Positions 18,498-27,078 of a stretch of 64,000 nucleotides of DNA are shown here, piece after piece (the first letter of the stretch is position 1; every line of letters begins with the position of its first letter). Location of the stretch: positions 124,001 to 188,000 of the forward strand of contig CALWVM010000001.1 of NCBI GenBank assembly GCA_944384985.1, written 5' to 3'. The position numbers were made by a program, and so were the translations under genes. Source of the DNA: an uncultured Clostridia bacterium (lineage in GTDB: Bacteria; Bacillota; Clostridia; Oscillospirales; Acutalibacteraceae). Under the pieces are notes generated by a model. The model had not been told where the DNA came from and did not search any database. It saw only the letters and a list, made by a program, of their open reading frames with translations.

Positions 18498-19085
18498 CAG
18501 AGGGCAGAAAGCAGAGATTAGAAGTCAGAAGCGGTATAGGCGGGGTTTCACAAAGCCGCGGCTGTGAAAATAATTAAAATTCTGCTTGATCTTGTAGGGG
18601 CGGATTTCCATGCCCGCCCGCGAACAGAAGTCAGATTTCAGTGGTCAGAGGTCAGCCGCGGTATAGGAAGATTCCGCACACAGTAGTGGCGACGCGAGGA
18701 AGAAAGACAATCGCCGTAGGGGCGGGTTCCCACGCCCGCAAAGCTAAGCGCGATACGATTACAGCTTATGTTTGTCCCGTGATCTGAATCCCCGTGTTCG
18801 CCGTGACCGATCACAAAATCCGACTTTCTTACGGGCGGGCACGGCGACCCGCCCCTACGACAGAAAACATCAAGTTTTCGGTATAGCCGCAAGTGGTTTG
18901 GGCGCCTGTAACTGCCCTTAGGCGGACGTGGAATTTTCTCCGAAAACGGCACCCTTTTTCGCTTCCGCGGATATTTCCCCTAACAGGGAAATTGCTGCCA
19001 CTACGCGCTTGATCGGGCTTTCGGTTCCGCGCAAAACCCGCCTGTCCCGCGTCCGGTGTCCGGTATCCAGCATCCAGCATCTGAA
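18495..19085. repeat. Double composite element upstream of mreB
   Basis: Heptads (18495-18529) are followed by GCGGTATAGGCGGGG, a spacer GTTTCACAAAGCCGCGGCTG, and a GTAGGGGCGGA...GCCCGCCC hairpin. A second set of heptads (18622-18656), CGCGGTATAGG and another GTAGGGGCGGG...CCCGC module (18715-18740) then follow, so the unit is repeated in tandem. An inverted GTAGGGGCGGG module lies at 18831-18858, and direct-sense heptads end the element (19051-19085: two of GTCCGGT, two of ATCCAGC, ATCTGAA). 22 bases of the second array are identical to the array at 15555. No gene is seen in this gap of roughly 730 bases apart from the mreB promoter at its right end. Confidence 0.75.
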
Positions 19086-19146
19086 ATCGCGCGTACTTCT
19101 ACAAAAAAATTACAACAGAATTTAGAAAGTTTTAACGATTTAGCGG

Positions 19147-19175
19147 TTGAGAAATTTTATGGCGTAGGGTATAAT
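19147..19175 (+). promoter_or_regulatory. Promoter of the mreB operon
   Basis: TTGAGA (19147-19152), 17-base spacer, TATAAT (19170-19175). It lies in an AT-rich stretch between the repeat element and the mreB ribosome site, leaving a leader of about 50 bases. Confidence 0.8.
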
Positions 19176-19229
19176 AACTACATATTGGAAAATTGTGCGC
19201 ATTGCACTTGGAAAGAAAGGAAGAGCCAA

Positions 19230-20249
19230 ATGTTGTTTTCACAGGATATTGGGATCGACCTCGGCACCGCCAATACCCTTGTTTTCGTCAAGGGCAAGGG
19301 CATTGTGATCCGGGAGCCCTCGGTCGTTGCGGTGGACGTCAGCGCCTACCCGCAGAAGGTCGTCGCCGTCGGCGACAAGGCGAAGCAGATGATCGGCAGA
19401 ACGCCCGGCTCCATCACGGCGGTGCGCCCCTTAAAGGACGGCGTTATCGCCGACTTCGAGATCACCTCGGACATGCTTAAGGAATTCATCCGCATGGCGA
19501 TCAATAAATCTCCGTTTTCAAAAGCGCGCGTGCTCATCTGCATCCCCTCGGGCGTTACCGAGGTGGAGCGCAAGGCGGTGCACGACGCGGCGCGCTCGGC
19601 GGGCGCGAAATACGTCAGCCTTATCGAAGAGCCTATGGCTGCTGCCATCGGTGCGGGGCTGCCGGTCTCCGAAGCGGTCGGCTCCATGGTCGTGGACATC
19701 GGCGGCGGTACGAGCGAAGTGGCGGTCATTTCGTTCGGCGACATCGTCACCGCGCAGTCCGCGCGCGTGGCGGGCGACAATTTTGACGAATCCATCATCG
19801 CCTATATCCGCAAAAAGCATAACCTGCTCATCGGCGAGCGCACCGCTGAGGACATCAAAATCAAGATCGGCTCTGCCTACCCCTACGACGGCGAAGGCGC
19901 CATGGACGTCAAGGGGCGCAACCTGCTCGACGGCCTGCCGAAGAATATTGAAATTACATCCGAAGAGGTCCGCGAAGCGCTGGCGGACCCGGTCAACCAG
20001 ATCCTGGATACGATCCGCTCGACGCTGGAGAAGACCCCGCCCGAGCTTTCCGCCGATATCATCGACCGCGGCATCATGCTCACGGGCGGCGGCGCGCTGC
20101 TGCGGGGGCTTGACAAGCTGATCTCGATCGAGACGAAGATCCCCGTGCACGTCGCGGACAATCCGCTGGACTGCGTGGTGGACGGCTGCGGCAAATGCCT
20201 GGAGAACGGGGACATGCTCGCCGTGACCGGTAAACGCAATTACGATTGA
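19230..20249 (+). CDS. mreB: Rod-shape determining protein MreB
   Basis: Actin-like filament protein that guides lateral wall synthesis under the membrane. The 339 residues have the phosphate loops [16 protein letters not shown] and [16 protein letters not shown], and the adenosine motif [12 protein letters not shown]. The frame is open upstream to 19056, but that lies before the promoter; the ATG at 19230 is preceded by AAAGGAAGAG. The amphipathic start [10 protein letters not shown] is typical of Gram-positive MreB. It heads the cell-shape cluster, though a repeat-filled gap of 444 bases separates it from mreC. Confidence 0.97.
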   Translation: MLFSQDIGIDLGTANTLVFVKGKGIVIREPSVVAVDVSAYPQKVVAVGDKAKQMIGRTPGSITAVRPLKDGVIADFEITSDMLKEFIRMAINKSPFSKARVLICIPSGVTEVERKAVHDAARSAGAKYVSLIEEPMAAAIGAGLPVSEAVGSMVVDIGGGTSEVAVISFGDIVTAQSARVAGDNFDESIIAYIRKKHNLLIGERTAEDIKIKIGSAYPYDGEGAMDVKGRNLLDGLPKNIEITSEEVREALADPVNQILDTIRSTLEKTPPELSADIIDRGIMLTGGGALLRGLDKLISIETKIPVHVADNPLDCVVDGCGKCLENGDMLAVTGKRNYD

Positions 20250-20280
20250 TTGCAGGCGAGAAGCCAACAAACAGCCTGTA

Positions 20281-20681
20281 GCTGTAGGGGCGGGCGATTT
20301 CCCCACAGCGTGGGGAATCACCCTCGAAAGACGGGAGGAAATGGTTCTGCAAATTTTCGGCTGTCTTTTTGCCCCCTCTGACGAGGGGGCTGGCGAGCGG
20401 AGCGAGACTGGGGGAGAGATAAAGCTGCATTCTCCTTTTGTCTCTCCCTCCGTCTTTTGCCTGCGGCAAAATCCACCTCCCTCCTCAGAGGGAGGAAAGG
20501 TTTTCAGCAAACTTTCGGTCAAGCGTTTCCCCCTTTGACGGGCGTCGTCAGTGGAAGGCGAGCGGAGCGAGACTGGGGGAGAGAAAAACCGATAAATCGC
20601 AGTCGGTAAAAGCCCAAGCGGGACCCCGCCCCGCCTTACTTCTGCCCGCTGTCCTCTGATCTCTGCGTTTGTCCGTCTGCG
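20281..20681. repeat. Repeat modules and heptads between mreB and mreC
   Basis: A partial GTAGGGGCGGG module (20284) runs directly into TTTCCCCACAGCGTGGGG. Further modules lie at 20369-20420 (with GGCGAGCGGAGCGAGAC), 20440-20505 (variable stem TTTTGCC/GGCAAAA at 20455-20471) and 20528-20590. Direct-sense heptads (20640-20681: TTCTGCC, CGCTGTC, CTCTGAT, CTCTGCG, TTTGTCC, GTCTGCG) end at TAAAGGAG, the mreC ribosome site. No promoter or gene is visible in this gap. Confidence 0.75.
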
Positions 20682-20693
20682 TAAAGGAGAAGT

Positions 20694-21539
20694 ATGCGTA
20701 ACTTTTTCAAAAGCACTGCTTTCAAAATTTTGCTTGCCGTGGCGGTTGTGCTGCTGGCGTGTGTGGTCGCTGCGGCGGCGTTTTCGAGCGGCACTTCCGT
20801 GCTCACGTCTGCGGTGAGCACGGTGCTTTCGCCTCTGGAGCGCGCCTGCACCTACATAGCGGAAAAAGTGGGCAGCGCGGCGGACGGCTTTGTTTCGGCG
20901 GGCGCATACCGCGACCGCGTGGAGGAGCTGGAAAGCCAGGTCGCCGAATATCAGGGCATGCTTGTGGACTACGAAAAGCTGCAAAAGCAGGTGGAAAGCT
21001 ATGAGAATTTCCTGGGCGTAAAAGAAAAGAACCCGGATTTCCAATTCGTCGCGGGCACGCTCATCGGGCGTGACGCCGCGGACGTGTTCGGCTCGTTCGA
21101 GCTCAACTGCGGCGAGACCGACGGCGTTGCCGTCGGCGACCCGGTCATCAGCGGCGAATACCTGATCGGCATCGTGTCGGAAGTGAGCCCTACCTCGTGC
21201 GTGGTGCTGTCGATCTGCGACCCGAAGGTCAGCGCGGCGGCGTATGAGATCCGCACGGGCGAGACGGGCTACACCGAGACGACCTCCAAGCTCGCCGCCG
21301 ACGGGAAACTCAAGCTCACGGGGCTTTCGCGCGATACGGCGGTCGCCCCGGGCGGGATCGTCTGCACCTCCGGTGTGGGCGGCGTGTTCCCGCGCGGGCT
21401 CATCATCGGCACGGTCACGGACGTTTATAAAGAAGAGGGCGACGTGTCCTATTGCGCGGAGATGCAGCCCGGCGTGGATACCGGCGAAGTGCAGGACGCC
21501 TTTGTCATCACGGATTTCGAGGGCAAGGGCGATGCGTAA
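20694..21539 (+). CDS. mreC: Rod-shape determining protein MreC
   Basis: Membrane-anchored scaffold that links MreB to the wall-synthesis enzymes outside the membrane. The 281 residues comprise a short cytoplasmic start, one membrane helix (about 9-31, AFKILLAVAVVLLACVVAAAAFS), a coiled coil (about 70-105, VEELESQVAEYQGMLVDYEKL) and two beta-barrel domains with GDPVISGEYLIGIVSEVSPTS and a GVFPRGLIIGTV end motif. The stop overlaps the start of mreD. Confidence 0.96.
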   Translation: MRNFFKSTAFKILLAVAVVLLACVVAAAAFSSGTSVLTSAVSTVLSPLERACTYIAEKVGSAADGFVSAGAYRDRVEELESQVAEYQGMLVDYEKLQKQVESYENFLGVKEKNPDFQFVAGTLIGRDAADVFGSFELNCGETDGVAVGDPVISGEYLIGIVSEVSPTSCVVLSICDPKVSAAAYEIRTGETGYTETTSKLAADGKLKLTGLSRDTAVAPGGIVCTSGVGGVFPRGLIIGTVTDVYKEEGDVSYCAEMQPGVDTGEVQDAFVITDFEGKGDA

Positions 21540-22047
21540 GAAGACACGGATCCTGCTTTTGCGCCGCGGCATCTTCGTGCTGCTGATTTTGGCGGCGCAT
21601 CTGCTGCAGAACACCCCCGGCGCGTTTCCGTCCGTTTTCGGCGTGCGCGCGTATTTCCTTTTGTCGCTGACGGTCTGTCTCGGGCTTTTCGAGCGCGAGA
21701 TCGCGGGCGCGCTGTTCGGCGCGTTTGCAGGGGTGCTTTGGGACAGCGTCTCGCCTTTGGGCGACGGGTTCCACGCGCTGCTGTTTATGCTCATCGGCGC
21801 GGCGTGCGGCATCCTCATCAATACCATCATGCGCAACAACCTGATTACGGCGATGCTGCTTTCGGGGCTCGCGCATGTTTTGTACGTTTCGTTGTATGTG
21901 ATCTTTTTTGTGGTTGCCGAGGGCGTGGACGGCGCGGGCTGGCTCTTCGCGCGCTACTACCTGCCGTCGGTTCTGTTTTCCGTTTTGCTTACCCCCCTTG
22001 TCTATCTGCTCGTGCGTGCGGTGATGCGGCGGACGCGCATAGAATGA
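21532..22047 (+). CDS. mreD: Rod-shape determining protein MreD
   Basis: Small polytopic membrane partner of MreC. From the ATG at 21532, which overlaps the mreC stop by eight bases, it has 171 residues, with about five hydrophobic helices, a polar GVLWDSVSPLGDGFHALLFML segment (the GxxxDxxxxxxxG motif of the family) and a basic C-terminus. The frame stays open upstream inside mreC, but the overlap start is the natural one. Confidence 0.93.
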   Translation: MRKKTRILLLRRGIFVLLILAAHLLQNTPGAFPSVFGVRAYFLLSLTVCLGLFEREIAGALFGAFAGVLWDSVSPLGDGFHALLFMLIGAACGILINTIMRNNLITAMLLSGLAHVLYVSLYVIFFVVAEGVDGAGWLFARYYLPSVLFSVLLTPLVYLLVRAVMRRTRIE

Positions 22048-22069
22048 CACATCGCAGGAAGGAGTACCC

Positions 22070-24163
22070 ATGAAAGAAAAAAGCCTGCGGCTGCGCACGG
22101 TGGCGTTCTTGGTCGCCATTGCGCTGTTCTTTTCCGTTTTCCTTGTGGACCTGTTCCGCGTGCAGATCGTCAACGCCGGCAACTATTCCACCGGCCGCGT
22201 GGCGCTCAATTCCGTGAACAGCACCGTCCGTGCGGCGCGCGGCGAGATCCTCGACTGCAACGGCGTACCGCTCGTTACAAACGAGCAGGTCAACACGATC
22301 GTGCTCAATGCATCTTATTTCCCCCCGACCGCCGAGCAGGAACGCCGCAACGAGATCTTAGCGGCGCTCATTGCGCTGTGCGAGGCGCACGGTGTGGAAT
22401 GGAACGACGACCTGCCGCTGGTGTTTGACGTCAACGGGCAGATCCAGTATAAAGAAAATGCAGACTCGGACATCGCGTTTTTAAAGTCGCGCGACGTGCT
22501 GCACCTGAATTCTTATGCCACGGCGCAGAACTGCTTTGACGCGCTGGTCGAGACATTCAAGCTGCAGGATTACGACAAAGAGACGGCGCGCAAGATCGCG
22601 TCGGTCTGCTATTCGCTCAAGCGCATTTCCTTCTCGGCGATGAATCCTTTCACCTTCGCGGACGAAGTTTCGACCGAGGTCGCCGCGATCATCAAGGAAA
22701 ACAGCGCCGAGTTTGCGGGCGTGGACATCGAAGTCACCACGCGCCGCAGCTATCCCGACGGCACCATCGCGCCGCACATCCTCGGCGTGGTCGGGCAGCT
22801 GGACGCCGAGGAATACGAGGCGCGCTCCACGGAATATGAAGAAGCACGCGCCGACGAGTCGCTCACCGAATCCGAGCGGCAGACGCTGGCGCTTCGCGCC
22901 TATGCGATGAACGACACCATCGGCAAATTCGGCATCGAAAGCGCCATGGAGGAATACCTGCGCGGCACGAACGGCGTCATGACCACGACGACCGACGCCG
23001 ACGGCAACAAGACCTCCGAGCTCACCACCGCCCCCATAGAGGGCAACGCCGTGATTCTGACGATCGATTCCAAGCTTCAAAAGCAGACGCAGGACGCGCT
23101 CGCCGCGTTCATTCAGGAATACCGCGACAAGGAATCCATCCCGGCGGTCGGCTCGGCGGTGGTCATCGACGTGAAAACGGGCGGGGTGCTCGCCTGTGCG
23201 ACCTACCCGAGCTATGACCTTTCGGCCTATTATGACAATTACGCAGCGCTTGCGGCGGACGACAGCTCGCCGCTTTGGAACCGCGCGCTGCTTTCGACCT
23301 ACGCGCCCGGTTCTACGATGAAGCCTGCCATCGCTGTGGCGGGGCTCGAAGAGGGCGTGATTACCGAGAGCACGCGGTTCCGCTGCACGCGCTACTACAC
23401 CTATTTTACGGACACGGTCTTCCGCTGCACCGGCTATCACGGCAACATCGACGTCAAAGAGGCGCTCAACCAGTCGTGCAACATCTTTTTCTATGAGACG
23501 GGCAGGCTTTTGGGCATCGACCGCATGAACGAATACTGCACGCGCTTCGGCCTTGGGCAGAAGACCGGCGTGGAAGTGGGCGAGTCCACGGGCGTGCTCG
23601 CAAGCATCGCCTACCGCGAATCGCACGGCGGCACCTGGTACCCCGGCGATACGGTCCAGGCCGCCATCGGGCAGTCCGACAACCTGTTCACACCCATCCA
23701 GCTCGCGAATTACGCCGCGGCCCTCGCTACGGGCACGCGTTATCAGGCGCACTTTGTCAAAAGCGTGAAGTCTGCCGACTATTCCGAGACGATCCTCGAA
23801 AACACCGGCACGGTTTTAAACGAACTGAACGTTTCGGACAATACGCTGCGTATCGTGCACGAAGGCATGCACCGGTACGGCCAGCGCATGTCGGCGTTCC
23901 GCAGCCTGCCTGTGGAAGTCGCCGCGAAAAGTGGTACGGCAGAATCCAAAGCCAAGGTAGAGGGCAAGATCGTGGAGGGCCTCAACGGCTTCATGATCTC
24001 CTTTGCGCCCTATGACGACCCCGAAATCGCGGTCGCCGTGGCGATTGAAAACCTGAACAGCGGTTCGGCAACGGCAACGCTCGTCGCCCAGATCTATCAG
24101 GCGTATTTTTCGGGCGATACGACGCTCGACACCGAACAGGGCTACAACAGCGTGCTCAGCTGA
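22070..24163 (+). CDS. mrdA: Penicillin-binding protein 2 (elongation transpeptidase)
   Basis: Class B PBP that cross-links peptidoglycan during elongation. The 697 residues have an N-terminal membrane helix (about 11-28), a PBP dimerisation domain, then the transpeptidase domain with the active serine Ser415 in PGSTMKPA, Ser469-Cys-Asn471 (NQSCN) and the KSG triad at Lys620 (AKSGTAES). It would be expected to pair with the SEDS glycosyltransferase RodA, but no rodA gene follows here. Spacing to mreD is 22 bases, within one operon. Confidence 0.95.
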   Translation: MKEKSLRLRTVAFLVAIALFFSVFLVDLFRVQIVNAGNYSTGRVALNSVNSTVRAARGEILDCNGVPLVTNEQVNTIVLNASYFPPTAEQERRNEILAALIALCEAHGVEWNDDLPLVFDVNGQIQYKENADSDIAFLKSRDVLHLNSYATAQNCFDALVETFKLQDYDKETARKIASVCYSLKRISFSAMNPFTFADEVSTEVAAIIKENSAEFAGVDIEVTTRRSYPDGTIAPHILGVVGQLDAEEYEARSTEYEEARADESLTESERQTLALRAYAMNDTIGKFGIESAMEEYLRGTNGVMTTTTDADGNKTSELTTAPIEGNAVILTIDSKLQKQTQDALAAFIQEYRDKESIPAVGSAVVIDVKTGGVLACATYPSYDLSAYYDNYAALAADDSSPLWNRALLSTYAPGSTMKPAIAVAGLEEGVITESTRFRCTRYYTYFTDTVFRCTGYHGNIDVKEALNQSCNIFFYETGRLLGIDRMNEYCTRFGLGQKTGVEVGESTGVLASIAYRESHGGTWYPGDTVQAAIGQSDNLFTPIQLANYAAALATGTRYQAHFVKSVKSADYSETILENTGTVLNELNVSDNTLRIVHEGMHRYGQRMSAFRSLPVEVAAKSGTAESKAKVEGKIVEGLNGFMISFAPYDDPEIAVAVAIENLNSGSATATLVAQIYQAYFSGDTTLDTEQGYNSVLS

Positions 24164-24182
24164 CGGCGGGAAGAGGAAGGCT

Positions 24183-24932
24183 ATGGCGAAACGGATCCTG
24201 ATATGTTCCGGCAAAGGCGGCGCGGGGAAATCCACCGTCGCCGTTTGCCTTGCGCGCGCCCTGATGGAACGCGGCAGCCGCGTGCTGCTCGTGGACTGCG
24301 ACGCGGGGCTGCGCACGCTCGACCTGCTCACGGGTCTGGGCACCGAGGCGGTGTATTCCTGGCTCGACGCCGCCGCGGGGCGCTGCGCGCCTGCGGATGC
24401 GGTGCTGACAGAAAGTGGGAGCAAGCGTCTCGGGCTGATGCTGCCGCCGCCCGCGGAGGCAGCGCTTCCTGATGCGGATGCGTTTTCCGCGGTGCTCGAC
24501 GCAGCGGGCGGGGATTTTGACTACTGTTTTCTGGATGCGCCCGCAGGGCTTACGGGTTTCGTACCGACGCTCTGCCGTGTGTCCGATGCGGCAGTGGCGG
24601 TCGCCACGCCCGACGCCGTCTGCGTGCGTGCGGCATCCACGCTGAGTTCCCTGCTGTTTGAAAACTTCCCGGAACACGAAATTCGGCTGCTGCTCAACCG
24701 ATTTGACTATGCGCGCATGCGCGCGCACGAGAGCCTTACGCCGGATGAAGCGGTCACGCAAAGCGGCATCCGCCTCATCGGCGCAATCCCCGAAGACCCG
24801 CGTTTGACCGGGCTTTCCGAAGGTGTCTTGCCCGCGGCGGCCACCCGCGCAGCGTTCCAACGCGTTGCCGCAAGGCTTTCGGGTGAGGAAGTGGAATTCA
24901 AGGCGCGGAAGGTACGCGCGAACATGTTTTGA
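24183..24932 (+). CDS. minD: MinD-like ParA-family ATPase
   Basis: Deviant-Walker ATPase of the MinD/ParA group. The 249 residues have KGGAGKST (Lys11 and Lys16), the VDCDAGLRTLDLLTGLG switch I region and CFLDAPAG (Walker B). Its place after the PBP2 gene in the mre cluster is the usual clostridial location of minD, which is why I use that name. Two cautions apply: minC and minE are not adjacent, and the C-terminus (EEVEFKARKVRANMF) does not look like the usual amphipathic membrane-targeting helix. It may therefore have a changed role, or act with Min partners encoded elsewhere. Confidence 0.8.
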   Translation: MAKRILICSGKGGAGKSTVAVCLARALMERGSRVLLVDCDAGLRTLDLLTGLGTEAVYSWLDAAAGRCAPADAVLTESGSKRLGLMLPPPAEAALPDADAFSAVLDAAGGDFDYCFLDAPAGLTGFVPTLCRVSDAAVAVATPDAVCVRAASTLSSLLFENFPEHEIRLLLNRFDYARMRAHESLTPDEAVTQSGIRLIGAIPEDPRLTGLSEGVLPAAATRAAFQRVAARLSGEEVEFKARKVRANMF

Positions 24933-24993
24933 GGGCTCGCTTCCCCGGCAATAGCGGGAGAGAGGAAAAACGTCTTGCCGAAAAACGGTGTAA

Positions 24994-25060
24994 CCCCGTT
25001 CCTCCCGTCTTCCGAGGGTTATTCCCCGCGATGCGGGGAAATGCCCGCTGTACAATATTT
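24994..25060. repeat. Diverged hairpin repeat module upstream of mgsA
   Basis: GTTCCTCCCGTCTTCCGAGGG is followed by TTCCCCGCGATGCGGGGAA, matching the right part of the modules at 12770 and 52170. No heptads are present on either side. Confidence 0.55.
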
Positions 25061-25117
25061 CGGCTTTTGACGGTTCCAAAACGCGTCTTGTTTCCCACAC
25101 GCGAAAATTTTGTAAAA

Positions 25118-25162
25118 AAATACCAAACAACTGTTGATTTTTTTAAAAAAGTTTGGTATGCT
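25118..25162 (+). promoter_or_regulatory. mgsA promoter flanked by an inverted repeat
   Basis: TTGATT (25134-25139), a 17-base spacer and TATGCT (25157-25162). ATACCAAAC lies just before the -35 and its complement GTTTGGTAT overlaps the -10, so a factor bound to both arms would cover the promoter. This is an operator candidate of unknown cognate regulator. Confidence 0.55.
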
Positions 25163-25256
25163 ATATAGCGGTGTAATATCACGGACCGCGGCTTGACGGA
25201 ATTTTCCCCGGCAAACGCGAATTTTGTGACTGAATTTTGTGAAAGAGAGGAACGCT

Positions 25257-25658
25257 ATGAACATCGCCCTGATGGCGCACGATTCCAAAAAAGAGCTGCT
25301 TACGCAGTTCTGCATCGCCTACTGCGGGATCCTGTCCCGCCACAACCTCTGCGCGACCGGTACCACGGGCAAGCTCGTTGCCGAGGCGACGGGTTTAAAG
25401 ATTACAAGGTTCCTGAACGGCTCCCAAGGCGGCGATCAGCAGATCGGCGCGCGCATCGCCTGCAATGAAATCGACCTGCTTTTGATCTTCCGCGACCCCT
25501 TAAATCCCAAACCCCACGAGCCGAAAGAGTATAACCTGCTGCGTCTTTGCGACGTCCACAACATCCCCGTGGCGACCAACATCGCCACTGCCGAAGCGAT
25601 CATCCATTCGCTTGAGCGCGGCGACCTCGATTGGCGCGACATCGTCAACCCCAAATAA
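25257..25658 (+). CDS. mgsA: Methylglyoxal synthase
   Basis: Converts dihydroxyacetone phosphate to methylglyoxal and phosphate, a bypass used when sugar phosphates accumulate. The 133 residues contain [22 protein letters not shown] (phosphate-binding), [16 protein letters not shown] and [10 protein letters not shown] with the catalytic Asp. The ATG at 25257 with GAGAGGAAC upstream is preferred over the in-frame ATG at 25239. In clostridia mgsA commonly closes the mre-min-rodA cluster, so its position here is conserved although several cluster genes are missing. Confidence 0.96.
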   Translation: MNIALMAHDSKKELLTQFCIAYCGILSRHNLCATGTTGKLVAEATGLKITRFLNGSQGGDQQIGARIACNEIDLLLIFRDPLNPKPHEPKEYNLLRLCDVHNIPVATNIATAEAIIHSLERGDLDWRDIVNPK

Positions 25659-25668
25659 ACCCTGTCAA

Positions 25669-25703
25669 TAAGCGGACCCCCTCCCAAGGGAGGGGGCGCT
25701 TTT
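25669..25703 (+). terminator. Terminator after mgsA
   Basis: AAGCG and CCCCCTCCC pair with GGGAGGGGG and CGCTT across a two-base loop, followed by a short T run (TTTT). Confidence 0.85.
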
Positions 25704-25731
25704 ATCCTATCCCACAAAAGGAAGAAAACGT

Positions 25732-27078
25732 ATGGCACTGATTACGAATGCAATCAAGGGGACGCTTGACCTGCTCCCGAAAGAGAGCTACAAGACCCAG
25801 TATGTAGAAGCGGCGGTGCGCGAGATCGCTGAAAACTACGGCTTTTCAGAAATGCGTACGCCGGTTTTCGAGCATACCGAGCTGTTCCAGCGCTCGGTCG
25901 GTGAAACGACCGACGTCGTGCAAAAGGAAATGTATACTTTTGAAGACAAGGGCGGTCGGTCCATCACCCTGCGGCCCGAAGGTACGGCGGGCGCGGCACG
26001 CGCGTTTTTAGAGCACGGGTTGTTCAACGACGCCCTGCCGCAGAAAATTTACTATCTGACCTCCTGCTACCGCTACGAAAAGCCGCAGGCGGGGAGACTT
26101 CGCGAATTCCACCAGTTCGGCGTGGAATCCTTCGGCGCGGGCACGCCCGCGGCGGACGCCGAGATCATCTCGCTCGCGCACGCGGTGTTCCGCTATCTCG
26201 GCGTGCAGAACCTGCAGCTCGAGATCAATTCCATCGGCTGCCCCGAATGCCGCAAGCATTTTCAGGATGCGCTCAAAGCTTACTTTACGGAGCGTCGCGA
26301 AGACCTTTGCGACACCTGCAAATCAAGGCTCGAACGCAACCCCATGCGCATCCTCGACTGCAAAAGCCCCGTCTGCTCAGGTATCGCGGCCGGCGCGCCG
26401 AAGATCCTCGACTACCTTTGCGACGACTGCCGCGCGCACTTTGACGCGGTACAGCAGTATTTGCGGGCGATGGACATCGAATTTACCGTCAACCCAACCA
26501 TTGTACGCGGGCTTGACTATTACACGCGCACGGTGTTCGAATTCGTTTCGAATGAGATCGGCGCGCAGGGCACGGTCTGCGGCGGCGGCCGTTACGACGG
26601 GCTTTTGGAAGAGCTCGGCGGCAAGCCGATGCCCGCGTGCGGCTTCGGTATGGGGATCGAACGGCTGCTTCTTTTGATGGAAGCGCAGGGCGTGCCGTTC
26701 CCCGAACCGAAAAAATGTGATATTTATCTTGTCTCCATGGGCGAAGCGGCAGGCCTTGAAGCCGCCGCGCTTGCCGAAGCGCTTCGGGAAGAAGGGCTTT
26801 CGGCACAGTTCGACACCGTCGGCAGAGGGCTTAAAGCGCAGATGAAATATGCCGATAAGATCGGCGCGTCTTATACCGTCGTGCTCGGCGACGCGGAGCT
26901 TGAGAACCGCCGCGTCAACCTCAAAGCCATGCGCGACGGCACGCAGACGGAATTGCCGCTGGATGATTTCGTCGGCGCGTTCCAGTCCATCGTGCTTCGC
27001 GAGGCGCTTGACGTTTTGGACACATCGGACCTGGACGAAGCGGACATTTCCGCGATTTTGGGAGGCGTGCAAAACTGA
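25732..27078 (+). CDS. hisS: Histidyl-tRNA synthetase
   Basis: Class II synthetase for tRNA-His, 448 residues. It begins with the family's IKGTLDLLP start, has motif 2 (TSCYRYEKPQAGRLREFHQFGVE) and the histidine-specific GLDYYTRTVFEF loop, then GYDGLLEELGG (GRYDGLLEELGG) and a C-terminal anticodon-binding domain. A cysteine-rich insertion CPECRKHF with CDTCKSRLERNP is seen in many Firmicutes HisRS. The stop and the aspS start overlap (TGATG), so the pair is coupled. Confidence 0.97.
   Translation: MALITNAIKGTLDLLPKESYKTQYVEAAVREIAENYGFSEMRTPVFEHTELFQRSVGETTDVVQKEMYTFEDKGGRSITLRPEGTAGAARAFLEHGLFNDALPQKIYYLTSCYRYEKPQAGRLREFHQFGVESFGAGTPAADAEIISLAHAVFRYLGVQNLQLEINSIGCPECRKHFQDALKAYFTERREDLCDTCKSRLERNPMRILDCKSPVCSGIAAGAPKILDYLCDDCRAHFDAVQQYLRAMDIEFTVNPTIVRGLDYYTRTVFEFVSNEIGAQGTVCGGGRYDGLLEELGGKPMPACGFGMGIERLLLLMEAQGVPFPEPKKCDIYLVSMGEAAGLEAAALAEALREEGLSAQFDTVGRGLKAQMKYADKIGASYTVVLGDAELENRRVNLKAMRDGTQTELPLDDFVGAFQSIVLREALDVLDTSDLDEADISAILGGVQN

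Noticed and set aside
19518-21839. Minus-strand open frame of 773 codons across mreB-mreC-mreD
   Set aside because: Spans three convincing plus-strand genes and a repeat-filled gap; shadow.
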